Source: Saprospiraceae bacterium
GTDB lineage: Bacteria > Bacteroidota > Bacteroidia > Chitinophagales > Saprospiraceae
DNA: 8,945 nt
Reading direction: 5' to 3'
Assembly (NCBI GenBank): GCA_013361075.1
Contig: JABWAJ010000203.1
Location: 1-8,945 of the forward strand
This document shows positions 1 through 7,075 of this stretch, piece after piece. Within the stretch, counting starts at the first letter, position 1. Each line of letters starts with the position of its first letter. Under the pieces are notes generated by a model that saw only the letters and a program-made list of their open reading frames with translations, was not told where the DNA came from and did no database searches. The translations under genes were made by a program, and so were the position numbers.

Positions 1-2
1 AA

Positions 3-641
3 AAACCATTGCCTGAATCAATTGATGCAGATGTACTGCTAATGCTAAATATGTTATTGAGCAGGCAGGACCTTCTTGCAGATTACATGAAATCGGCGGC
101 TCCAGATTCTTTAAAACGAATTATTGCGCTAGCTGGAAATGAACATCCTCAAGGACAAGAAAGCAAAATTACCAACTATAAAATTGAATACAAAAACAGA
201 ATCGTCTTAGAGAGGCTTTATGAAGGACTGATCATGCCGTGCGCATTACGTGATGCAGGAAATACTATTTCAACGAGCAAACTAGACTTGCCAAAAGCTT
301 TAAGACAAGGGTTAGACAACTTTCCTGATATTGGAATAACCTTCAAACTTGGGCCTGTTTCTGTGAATCCGGTGAAATTTACTCAATCATCTTTAAAAAT
401 ATATGACGGTTTTAAAAACCTTACTGACTATGGCGATCCATCATCAAACATCAAACTGGATCTGCAAAATGAACAGCGAATGAAGAATGCTAATCCAGCT
501 AAGTTTGCTGAATTTGCCAGAAACCAAGCTGCAAACCCTGGCGGGGCTATAGCAGAAGTACGAAAAAAGTATGTTGACGACATCAGCAAACCATATTTCT
601 TAGTTCTAAACTACGGCTTAGGTTATGATTACTTCCAATAA
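3..641 (+). CDS. Unrecognised protein, C-terminal part (5' end outside window)
   Basis: The reading frame is already open at the first bases of the window, so this is most likely the C-terminal 212 residues or so of a longer protein. An internal TTG at 9 or ATG at 42 could be a start, but nothing favours either. I do not recognise the family. The visible part has no signal peptide, membrane helix or known motif. It is helical and charged near the left end, then turns polar with many Asn, Asp and Lys. It closes with an aromatic, Gly/Tyr-rich tail (LNYGLGYDYFQ). The stop codon lies 17 bases inside the next gene, so the two are probably translated together and functionally linked. If its product stays in the cytoplasm, it is the only member of the three-gene cassette without a visible export signal, but its true N-terminus is not seen. 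Confidence 0.6.
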   Translation, partial: KPLPESIDADVLLMLNMLLSRQDLLADYMKSAAPDSLKRIIALAGNEHPQGQESKITNYKIEYKNRIVLERLYEGLIMPCALRDAGNTISTSKLDLPKALRQGLDNFPDIGITFKLGPVSVNPVKFTQSSLKIYDGFKNLTDYGDPSSNIKLDLQNEQRMKNANPAKFAEFARNQAANPGGAIAEVRKKYVDDISKPYFLVLNYGLGYDYFQ

Positions 642-2097
642 ATACTCACAAATAGCACTGTTGTTTTCACTGCTTATCCCGCTTCTTTTACATAGCTGCA
701 GAAAAGAAAACCCTGAAATCCCTGACAACAGTTTCGTAGCCTTTTCGCTGCGCGAGGCACAGCAGATTTTACAGTCCCCGCACCCTGAAAAGGATTCTGC
801 ACTTCAACAATTGGGCGGCATTACGAGAGTCGTTGGCACGGTTATTGACCGTGAAAATCAGGATATTATTTTAATCGGAAAAAAAAGCAGCCAACTCCCC
901 ACTGCCAGATTCGATGACTTGCTAATTGCACTTCGCTCCCGTTTTGTACACAATGACCTTCCAATGGTGAGCATTGACGCACCTTCTGACCCTAATTATC
1001 CCGAGCAACAAGAGGTAAGATTCGGAGGCAAAATTGAGAACACCCCTTTTGGCAACGACTTTCTGCAAGCTGACATCCTGTTAAAAAAGTATAGTCTCGA
1101 AATCGAAAGACAGATACAGCAGGTCGATTCATACAGGAAACTTTTGCTGAATCACGAAATAGGGCAGCTTCAGAAGCAGGGCATCACGGTCACCAACACC
1201 CGAATCATTGATCCCGAAGAACTCACTACTTTTCAAGGAAAAAGTCTGGCATCGGAGGGCAGCATCCAATCAAGGTTTTGGTTCAATTACAGAGATCCCT
1301 ATAAAGTCCGAACGGATGGCACCGTCTTTTGTATCCTTTCGCTCGATTTAGTGGTCATAAAAGAAACTAAAAACTCGACAAGGCAGGCGACGAAAACGGT
1401 GAACTCAATGGGGCCTGACGATCAATTCTCTCAATTGTTTTCTAATAATTATTACGCCCTCTGCAAACACTTTCCTGTGCTGCAACGCTTAAAATTACTC
1501 TTCGATTTGGTAGCCCTTGCCGAAGGTTTGAAAGGCATCCGAGATCTTCCTCAAATTGATTACCTACTCCATGATTGCCCTGTCCAAAAACTCGAAACCC
1601 CAAAAACATACAATCTTATAAAACGTTGCACCGCCCTCCGCCGCAGCGATGGCAAAACCAGCCTCGTTCAATTGAGCGGTGGTATCGAGCCTTCCGTCGA
1701 ACTAGAATTTCTGAACGCGGGCAACATAAGCTATCTCCAAAAATTTGTGCTGAATTCCCGTCCCCACGCAAACGCCTTGTCTTGGCAAGTCCCCATCAGC
1801 CTCTGGGACATGCCCAACGCTGAGGGCATGTCCGAGGTGGCAGCGAAAAATACCGCCCAAAAAGACAAATCATCTTCGGGTTTCAGTATTAACGTCAGTC
1901 AAAGTGTTGTTTTTGACCGACTGGCGGTCAACGTTTCATCAATCGGTACTTTTCAAGGTTTCCCTGTCTCCAAACCATTGGAACCCTTCAAAACAGGAGG
2001 GGTAAGGATGCATATGGTGGTTGATTCCATTGCTTCCTTCCATCTCGTGGATTCTCTGATCAGAGTTAAGGGTAGAATTTTAAGTGACCACGATTAA
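625..2097 (+). CDS. Predicted lipoprotein, DUF1598-like, paralogue of the next gene
   Basis: A 490-residue protein with a lipoprotein signal: a hydrophobic stretch from about residue 10 to 22, then a lipobox LLHSC with the acceptor Cys at 25. It should therefore be lipid-anchored in the envelope. Blocks shared with the downstream gene are: residues 69-107 (TVIDRENQDIILIGKK, then FDDLLIAL), 150-163, SRFWF at 216-220, a Leu-rich helix at 284-303, SGGIE at 351-355, and RPHANALSWQV at 379-389. The order of these blocks (a 'native residue, DIxLxGK' block, an FDDLL helix, an SRFWF block, an LLFDL helix, then a Gly-Gly strand) matches what I remember of DUF1598 proteins of planctomycetes. That assignment is from memory. 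About 95 further residues at the C-terminus, rich in Ser and Val, have no match in the paralogue. No enzyme motif is visible. The ATG at 625 is chosen because it gives the complete signal peptide. It overlaps the preceding gene by 17 bases, suggesting translational coupling. Confidence 0.8.
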   Translation: MITSNKYSQIALLFSLLIPLLLHSCRKENPEIPDNSFVAFSLREAQQILQSPHPEKDSALQQLGGITRVVGTVIDRENQDIILIGKKSSQLPTARFDDLLIALRSRFVHNDLPMVSIDAPSDPNYPEQQEVRFGGKIENTPFGNDFLQADILLKKYSLEIERQIQQVDSYRKLLLNHEIGQLQKQGITVTNTRIIDPEELTTFQGKSLASEGSIQSRFWFNYRDPYKVRTDGTVFCILSLDLVVIKETKNSTRQATKTVNSMGPDDQFSQLFSNNYYALCKHFPVLQRLKLLFDLVALAEGLKGIRDLPQIDYLLHDCPVQKLETPKTYNLIKRCTALRRSDGKTSLVQLSGGIEPSVELEFLNAGNISYLQKFVLNSRPHANALSWQVPISLWDMPNAEGMSEVAAKNTAQKDKSSSGFSINVSQSVVFDRLAVNVSSIGTFQGFPVSKPLEPFKTGGVRMHMVVDSIASFHLVDSLIRVKGRILSDHD

Positions 2098-2132
2098 ACT
2101 GGACTCTTTTTTCAAAAACAAGAACGAAAAAA

Positions 2133-3386
2133 ATGAAAAAACATCTGCAATTTTTCTCTTTGGCAGCACTCATAATGACTCTTTCACTAATGCTGCCCTT
2201 CTGCAATTCAAGTGATGACTACCCAATTGCCCGTTTTAAAGGCGAATATCTATGTATTTCGCTTGCCCGGTTGATGGAAAAAGTACAAAATACTTCGCCT
2301 CTGCCTGACCAACTCGACACACTTTTTGGTTTATCCTGGTTGGAAGGATATGTTATTGATTCAATTAATAAGGACATCGTATTGGTTGGCAAACGCAATC
2401 CAAAACGCAGTGCCTACCATTTTGAAGACCTGCTCGTAAACTTTCAAAACGTTTTCAGCGACTCCAGCCAAGCGCCTTTCTGTTCACTCGACCCTTTACC
2501 GGAAAACATGAAAAAGCTCCAGCAGGTACTCAATTCCCGTTTCAACAACCATCAATCACAGGTAGATGCCGCAATAGCAGCAGTGGGTGGACAGCAAGTA
2601 GTGGTGGGAGGGGTGCCCCGCAATTCCAGGCACGCTAATGTTATGATTTTCGCAGATTATGACATGAAAAAACTCTCTCAGGGTTTGATCAAAATGCCTG
2701 GTGTTCGTTCGACCCTTGAGATTTCGTTGGCATCGCCACACAGCCAAAGTTCCATGTCGCGGTTTTGGTTTCACATTAAAGAAAGCAAAAACAGCAAAGT
2801 ATATCCTAATTTCGATGTTAACAAAGGCATTGTTCTGATTAAAGAATGTCCAGTGATTGTGCTTACGGAAAAACAACAGGCAGACGACGAGGGCAACCTC
2901 AGCGACCAAACTACTCCTGACACGATCGCTGAAACTTTCGCTGAAGAATTGAGCCGAAATTTCAGCAGCCTAACGCTCGAAAACGCATTGTTTTGTGATC
3001 TGGAAAACCTTTTCCGATTGCAAGCCTGTCTCCGAGCTATGAAAATTCAGCAAGCCCTGGAGGAATCTGCCATCAATACAGTTCCTTTTTTTCGCATCCG
3101 CCTGCCACCTGGTGGCGTCAGCGAATTGCCTGTCGAACTGCCCGGGTTAGTCAACGCTGATACCAAAGAAGAGGTAAAAAATCACCCTGACAGCAGCAAA
3201 ACAATACACGAATTTTTTCAAATCGTGGCTGGTGGGGTTAGCCAGGAAATGAGAATAAGCAAAAAAAACTTGTTCGAAGAATATTCCATACGAAAGCCCG
3301 CAAAGGTCCTGCTTCAGAAACGTCCAAATCCTCAGGCTCTTGTCTGGACTGTAGATTTTGGTGAGCAGGCAAAAAACCAATACTGA
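2133..3386 (+). CDS. Predicted exported/lipoprotein, DUF1598-like, second tandem paralogue
   Basis: A 417-residue protein starting 35 bases after the previous stop, in the same direction, so probably in one operon with it. The N-terminus (MKKHLQFF, hydrophobic to residue 23, Cys at 24) looks like a lipoprotein signal, but the residue before Cys is Phe, where Gly, Ala or Ser is usual; it may be poorly lipidated or simply cleaved elsewhere. It aligns to its neighbour nearly without gaps at residues 70-108 (YVIDSINKDIVLVGKR, HFEDLLVNF), again at MSRFWF (208-213), at the helix 285-304, at AGGVS (366-370) and at RPNPQALVWTV (397-407). Residues 159-183 (GGVPRNSRHANVMIFADYDMKK) are the stretch most like DUF1598 as I remember it. 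It ends soon after the last shared block, so it lacks the C-terminal extension of its neighbour. Function unknown. The spacer is A-rich with no clear Shine-Dalgarno sequence. Confidence 0.8.
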   Translation: MKKHLQFFSLAALIMTLSLMLPFCNSSDDYPIARFKGEYLCISLARLMEKVQNTSPLPDQLDTLFGLSWLEGYVIDSINKDIVLVGKRNPKRSAYHFEDLLVNFQNVFSDSSQAPFCSLDPLPENMKKLQQVLNSRFNNHQSQVDAAIAAVGGQQVVVGGVPRNSRHANVMIFADYDMKKLSQGLIKMPGVRSTLEISLASPHSQSSMSRFWFHIKESKNSKVYPNFDVNKGIVLIKECPVIVLTEKQQADDEGNLSDQTTPDTIAETFAEELSRNFSSLTLENALFCDLENLFRLQACLRAMKIQQALEESAINTVPFFRIRLPPGGVSELPVELPGLVNADTKEEVKNHPDSSKTIHEFFQIVAGGVSQEMRISKKNLFEEYSIRKPAKVLLQKRPNPQALVWTVDFGEQAKNQY

Positions 3387-3525
3387 AATGATATACCTTG
3401 TACGCGAGGATTTTAAACGCCATCATTATTGCAGTATTTATTAGCATCGGCTTTGTTTCAACTGAATTAATTTACTTTACCGGTTTCCTATCATTTTTAA
3501 ATATTTTGCAATAGTTCTATAAAAA

Positions 3526-4077
3526 TCACATTCCTGTCCGCTTCAACGAAAGTTTTTTCATCACAATTTCTGGCGGACTTTTCTTTATTTCGTATATTAA
3601 ATTCTCAAAAAACTCTTGATACATACCATTTGGTCGTTTTTTTCTTTCTGCCTTGATGTAGGGAGCAAGTATTTCCCATGCATTTTCTGCCGTCCCTCCT
3701 AAGAAACTAATAACAAGTTTTTTATCGACTGCTTTATTTGCTACCAATACTCCAATGTTATCAAAGTAATGACTCACTGTTAATGCACTTTTTTTTACAT
3801 CTTTGGGTAAGTCACTAATAGGGTTTTCAACCGAATTCAATTTAGGCAATTCAGTAATTATATGATTTAAATGTTGCTTGAACTCCAAACTTCTAAATTC
3901 CTTGAACATTTCAATGGCTACCGGAAATGAATTTGAATTTTCAGACAATCGTATTTGCTTATACGCCACGAATAGAGAAGTGAATAATGCACAAAGAGAT
4001 GTTCCAAGTGCAAACAAATCTATAACTTCTGATATTTGCATATTTTCTACTTTTAATTTCGTTCGATCTTGACCCAT
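3526..4077 (-). CDS. Single-helix membrane protein, DUF4760-like
   Basis: A 183-residue protein with one transmembrane helix near the N-terminus (about residues 18-38, starting VIDLFALGTSL, followed by the basic YKQIR). A soluble helical domain follows, presumably cytoplasmic. Its features fit the DUF4760 family: FKEFRSLEFKQHL just after the membrane, HYFDNIGVLV, then a VDKKLVISFLGG turn, AWEILAPYIKAERKKR and a terminal YQEFFENL helix. The molecular role of this family is unknown. I chose the ATG at 4077 over an in-frame TTG at 4098, because a GGAGG lies five bases before it. The gene is distinctly richer in A and T than the dioxygenase and secA genes to the right, and it is convergent with the lipoprotein genes on the left. 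No co-transcribed partner is seen. Confidence 0.75.
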   Translation of the reverse strand: MGQDRTKLKVENMQISEVIDLFALGTSLCALFTSLFVAYKQIRLSENSNSFPVAIEMFKEFRSLEFKQHLNHIITELPKLNSVENPISDLPKDVKKSALTVSHYFDNIGVLVANKAVDKKLVISFLGGTAENAWEILAPYIKAERKKRPNGMYQEFFENLIYEIKKSPPEIVMKKLSLKRTGM

Positions 4078-4082
4078 ACTGA

Positions 4083-4087
4083 CCTCC
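4083..4087 (-). promoter_or_regulatory. Shine-Dalgarno sequence deciding the DUF4760-like start
   Basis: The minus strand reads GGAGG-TCAGT-ATG, a full Shine-Dalgarno core at five-base spacing. It fixes the start at 4077. Bacteroidota genes usually lack such a site and the other genes of this window show none this good, so it also hints that the gene came from elsewhere. Confidence 0.7.
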
Positions 4088-4257
4088 GGCCATGCCAATC
4101 AGGACTTCTCATCATGGCAGTCATTGGCACCATGTTACAATGCCTATGCATGACTCATGTTCTACAATTATTCTTTCTATTGGTCATACCAGGATTCATT
4201 TTCCAACAGCAAGGTAATGCTTGTTTTTTATCTTATAAAACGGAGATGCCACAAAAT

Positions 4258-4404
4258 TTAACCGAGTGATTGGGTCAAACCGCTAAATCTTCTCAGCTTG
4301 AGCGCCAGCTGGGCCAGGTTTTGCGGGGCCATGCTTCGTTGGCAAGCCGCAAGCAGCAACAAACATGGAAAAAGGAGGCAAAAAATGCGGGTGGAAAGTG
4401 GCAT
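4258..4404 (-). CDS. Possible 48-residue lipoprotein or lipoprotein remnant
   Basis: From ATG at 4404 the minus strand encodes a short basic start (MPLSTR), a hydrophobic run and a good lipobox LLAAC with Cys at 21. The predicted mature peptide is only 28 residues, and its middle, NLAQLALKLRRF, would form a positively charged amphipathic helix. Codon use resembles the other minus-strand genes here. It could be a small entericidin-like lipoprotein, the 5' end of a decayed larger lipoprotein gene, or chance. No Shine-Dalgarno sequence precedes it. A TTG at 4461 would extend it by 19 residues and spoil the signal. No family is recognised. Confidence 0.3.
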   Translation of the reverse strand: MPLSTRIFCLLFPCLLLLAACQRSMAPQNLAQLALKLRRFSGLTQSLG

Positions 4405-4560
4405 CACAAGCGAAGTTTGATGAACAGCCAAGTTAAGCCAATTCAAATTGTTTCTGAGCAAAAGGCTCGAACCCTTTTGTTTTTATGGGTTTACAGCCGT
4501 TTCGTTTTTTCTTAACCGTACACTATTGATTTCAGGAGTAAACGATAGAATGAGCAAGGG

Positions 4561-4625
4561 GAAAACAAATAGGCTATTGGGCATTACCGTCCTTATGGGT
4601 GATGAAAACGGATGCCCAATGGCCT
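4561..4625 (-). terminator. Probable terminator of the alpha-dioxygenase gene
   Basis: Arms 4572-4584 and 4612-4624 are inverted repeats matching at 12 of 13 positions, with one more pair outside (4571/4625). Inside the loop, CCGT at 4587-4590 can pair with ACGG at 4608-4611, lengthening the stem. On the minus strand the hairpin begins 13 bases after the dioxygenase stop and is followed by ATTTGTTTTC, a T-rich tail. This is the arrangement of a Rho-independent terminator, although the T-run is interrupted by a G. Confidence 0.6.
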
Positions 4626-4638
4626 CAAGTCCACTGGC

Positions 4639-7002
4639 TTAATAAGCATCTCCTTTCCACGGATTTGGTTTCAGGGATTTGTCATACGCCCGCAGCGGGT
4701 GCCGGCCGGGATCCAGTGTTTCTTCAGTATCCCAGGGCTCGAATGCGTTCTTGATATTTCCTAATCCGGTCTTTTCCAATTCCGGGAAATGGCGCAGGAT
4801 AACTGTTTTGAAATCGGTTTTATCGATCCATTCCAGGCCTTCTTGCGTATAGTACTCTGCTGTGTAACAATCGGTATAAAAACGATCCGACTGCAACCTG
4901 CGGGTAGCGTTGAGGATAAATATCTGGAACATGGTTTCGCCAAAACCAAAGTTTGTAGGGCGATACTTTTCTGAAAGGGTACCTACCAGCAAGTCGAGTT
5001 TTTCTACATCTTCCGGTTTGTCGCCATATACTTCTTTTATCTTACGCACCACCTCCTTGTCATCTGTCAGGTCGTCAAAGGTGTTGATAGGGGTCAGGCC
5101 CAATTGCCGCCGGAACTCGTTGTACCGGGGCACCCCTCTCTCTCTCGCCCGGATAATATCGACTGCCCCCATGTCGTAAACTGCGAAAAACGGGATGCTG
5201 AGTTCCTGCATAAATTTTGGGAAATTGTTCAGCTCCAGCGCACCAGGTGCCTGATTTCCAAAGGAGTAAAACAGGTCAGCCATGGCCACCCGTTTGGTCA
5301 GTTTTCGTGACCCGGCCTGCCGGGTATCAGGGAAAGGCACTTCTTCCACCTGGTCTTTATTGGCTAGCGTCCTGATTTTTAGGGTTTCCGGCAATAAGGA
5401 GTGCAGGCGATAAACTTCTGTAAACTCTTCTGTTAATCCGTAGGGCGCCCCGTGTTTGTTAATGGGATTGCCCACAACGCCCCCTAGTTCGGGGTTGCGC
5501 ACGTTGATTTCAGCAACTGTTTTACGGTTATTCCCGGATTTAAAAAGATTGGTCAACATGCCATACCAGTTTGCATTCAGGGCGCTTTCAAGCACTTTAT
5601 TGGGCAGGATGGCCGGGGTCCATTCCACGGAATGGATCTTGGCCGTAATGGCGGCATTGATCAGACGGGCAACATTGAACAAACGGTTGTCATCCCAATC
5701 CGGATGATTGCTTTTAAGCATGTCGCAAATGGCATTGTGCTCCCGGGTAAACAGGGTGTGCAACATCGCCAACCCCACCCACCAATTGCGTACAAAACCG
5801 GTTTCCTCTATTCCTTTTTTGTCAGTTGGCAGGGTAAAATCATCATTCAGTTTCATCTTGCCATCCTTGCCGCTGCGAAGGCGGTTTACCGTTTCCTGAT
5901 CGCTGCCATAAATCTGTGACCCGTCCCACCAATGTGTAACCTCATTGATAAAGGTGACGGGGGTTTCGTCTTTCCCTTTTATATAAGTAGGATCAGGCTG
6001 TGTTTTTGGAACGAACATTTTATCCAGCCAATACTTTTTCCTTGCCGGGTCGTCTTCGGCCAGCGGGATTTCGTACAATTCATTGAGCACATTCTCGCCA
6101 TGATTGATCCAGTCGTGGTTTTGGAACTGTATCCAGACTGCTGCCAGCATATTGAGGAACGGGACTTCTTTCATTTTCTCACCGCGGGTAAGCAACTTCC
6201 GACTAATTTCTCTTGGATTGGGGCTTAGCAATTGTTCGCTGGTTTCGGGCCGTATGGCATCGTTGTGCGAGTTTCGGGGGAAGCGGGTACCCGCGGCACC
6301 TTCTTTTGGGTTAGTCAGGTTGTTCCAACTTCCATCTGCTGTCCGAAAGTGGGTTACACCTTCCGGTGGTGTTTGGCCTTCGGGTTGAAAACCAATCAAC
6401 GCGTCTTTGGGATAGGAAGAAAGCAGGTTGTGGGAATTCAGTTTCTCCCGCATATAGGCCAACGTGAGGATGCTGAGTACATAATTTCTGCGATACCAAT
6501 TGGTCCATATTTTATCTCGGTAGCCCATTATGGTGCCGACCATTCCGGACAAAGATTCCATAAGGAATGAAAAAAATGCGCCCGAAGCGTTGCCAATGGC
6601 CAGGCGAATCCGGGTTAACACACTATGGCCAGGTGGCGCTGGTAGTGGTTTTGGCAAAGTACCCGCTGGGACTAAGGGTACGGCCAATAATTTTTCCTTT
6701 TCAAAATGGTATATATCGGGAACGGGCACCTGCACTTCCGACAGGGCATTGCTATTAGCGATATGCCACAATTCCCTCCACTCCTCATTGCTGGCATCCA
6801 ATTTTAAGGCAGTTTCATAGGCATTAGCAGCCATATCGTACTGCTCTTTCATAAAATACGCCCGCCCCAAACCCGCATATACTTCCCCAAGAGGGTGTTT
6901 ATCAACTTGTTGTTTAAAATAAGTAATCGCTTCATCGTATTTGCGATTTTCCAAAAGAGCCTTGCCTGCTGAGACGTGTGATTCGTTTTTTAATGTATCC
7001 AT
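4639..7002 (-). CDS. TPR-fused heme alpha-dioxygenase (fatty acid alpha-oxidation)
   Basis: A 787-residue protein of the cyclooxygenase/animal-peroxidase superfamily, closest to plant alpha-dioxygenases (alpha-DOX). These add O2 to the alpha carbon of fatty acids, giving a 2-hydroperoxide that breaks down to the one-carbon-shorter aldehyde and CO2. Residues 9-80 form two TPR repeats, absent from plant alpha-DOX; 84-130 is a Pro-rich linker; the catalytic domain fills the rest. By comparison with remembered alpha-DOX: distal His296 (NHDW); calcium ligands Asp297, Thr356, Trp358, Asp360 and Ser362 (THWWDGS); substrate-carboxylate His457 and Thr462 (HSVEWT), with Arg707 (RRLQSDRF) the likely third; catalytic Tyr531 and proximal His534 (YRLH). 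The blocks ERGVPRYNEFR, LTDDKE and EGLEW are also typical. No signal peptide; helices around 135-170 may touch the membrane. ATG at 7002 has an AT-rich leader without Shine-Dalgarno. It lies 73 bases after a lipoprotein gene on the same strand. Confidence 0.9.
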   Translation of the reverse strand: MDTLKNESHVSAGKALLENRKYDEAITYFKQQVDKHPLGEVYAGLGRAYFMKEQYDMAANAYETALKLDASNEEWRELWHIANSNALSEVQVPVPDIYHFEKEKLLAVPLVPAGTLPKPLPAPPGHSVLTRIRLAIGNASGAFFSFLMESLSGMVGTIMGYRDKIWTNWYRRNYVLSILTLAYMREKLNSHNLLSSYPKDALIGFQPEGQTPPEGVTHFRTADGSWNNLTNPKEGAAGTRFPRNSHNDAIRPETSEQLLSPNPREISRKLLTRGEKMKEVPFLNMLAAVWIQFQNHDWINHGENVLNELYEIPLAEDDPARKKYWLDKMFVPKTQPDPTYIKGKDETPVTFINEVTHWWDGSQIYGSDQETVNRLRSGKDGKMKLNDDFTLPTDKKGIEETGFVRNWWVGLAMLHTLFTREHNAICDMLKSNHPDWDDNRLFNVARLINAAITAKIHSVEWTPAILPNKVLESALNANWYGMLTNLFKSGNNRKTVAEINVRNPELGGVVGNPINKHGAPYGLTEEFTEVYRLHSLLPETLKIRTLANKDQVEEVPFPDTRQAGSRKLTKRVAMADLFYSFGNQAPGALELNNFPKFMQELSIPFFAVYDMGAVDIIRARERGVPRYNEFRRQLGLTPINTFDDLTDDKEVVRKIKEVYGDKPEDVEKLDLLVGTLSEKYRPTNFGFGETMFQIFILNATRRLQSDRFYTDCYTAEYYTQEGLEWIDKTDFKTVILRHFPELEKTGLGNIKNAFEPWDTEETLDPGRHPLRAYDKSLKPNPWKGDAY

Positions 7003-7075
7003 ATTTTGCTTGTTTTTTGTTTATTAAGATCTCAATGGTTTGAAGTTGACAATACGCTCCAGGCATAGACAGCCA

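Larger units (their letters stand above)
4078..4638. other. Intergenic stretch without a firm gene
   Basis: About 560 bases between the DUF4760-like gene and the end of the dioxygenase gene. Three small ORFs can be seen. A minus-strand ORF with a lipoprotein signal (4258-4404) is listed separately. A plus-strand ORF at 4114-4269 (51 residues) has one hydrophobic segment (VLQLFFLLVIPGFIF) and an AGGA upstream. A plus-strand ORF at 4550-4642 (30 residues) overlaps the terminator hairpin and is probably chance. Base composition changes along the stretch: AT-rich up to about 4260, richer in G and C from about 4270 to 4360, with T-runs near 4480-4515. I see no tRNA, no transposase and no terminal repeats. 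Confidence 0.6.

Noticed and set aside
2556..2909. Minus-strand ORF of 117 residues opposite the second lipoprotein gene
   Set aside because: Shadow of a coding frame supported by paralogy; no signal or motif of its own.
3420..3513. Inverted pair TATTGCA / TGCAATA between the convergent genes
   Set aside because: Arms of only seven bases lie about 75 bases apart with no T-tract, so a terminator role is not supported.
3392..3514. Hydrophobic plus-strand ORF with a TTG start at 3398 (38 residues) after the second lipoprotein gene
   Set aside because: It reads like a membrane segment, but it has only a TTG start, no ribosome site and lies in AT-rich DNA where such runs arise easily.
4114..4269. 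Plus-strand ORF of 51 residues with one hydrophobic segment
   Set aside because: No recognisable family and only a weak AGGA upstream; recorded within the intergenic entry, not as a gene.
4550..4642. Plus-strand 30-residue ORF preceded by a GGAG
   Set aside because: It coincides with both arms of the terminator hairpin and its GGAG is about 13 bases away, too far to be convincing.
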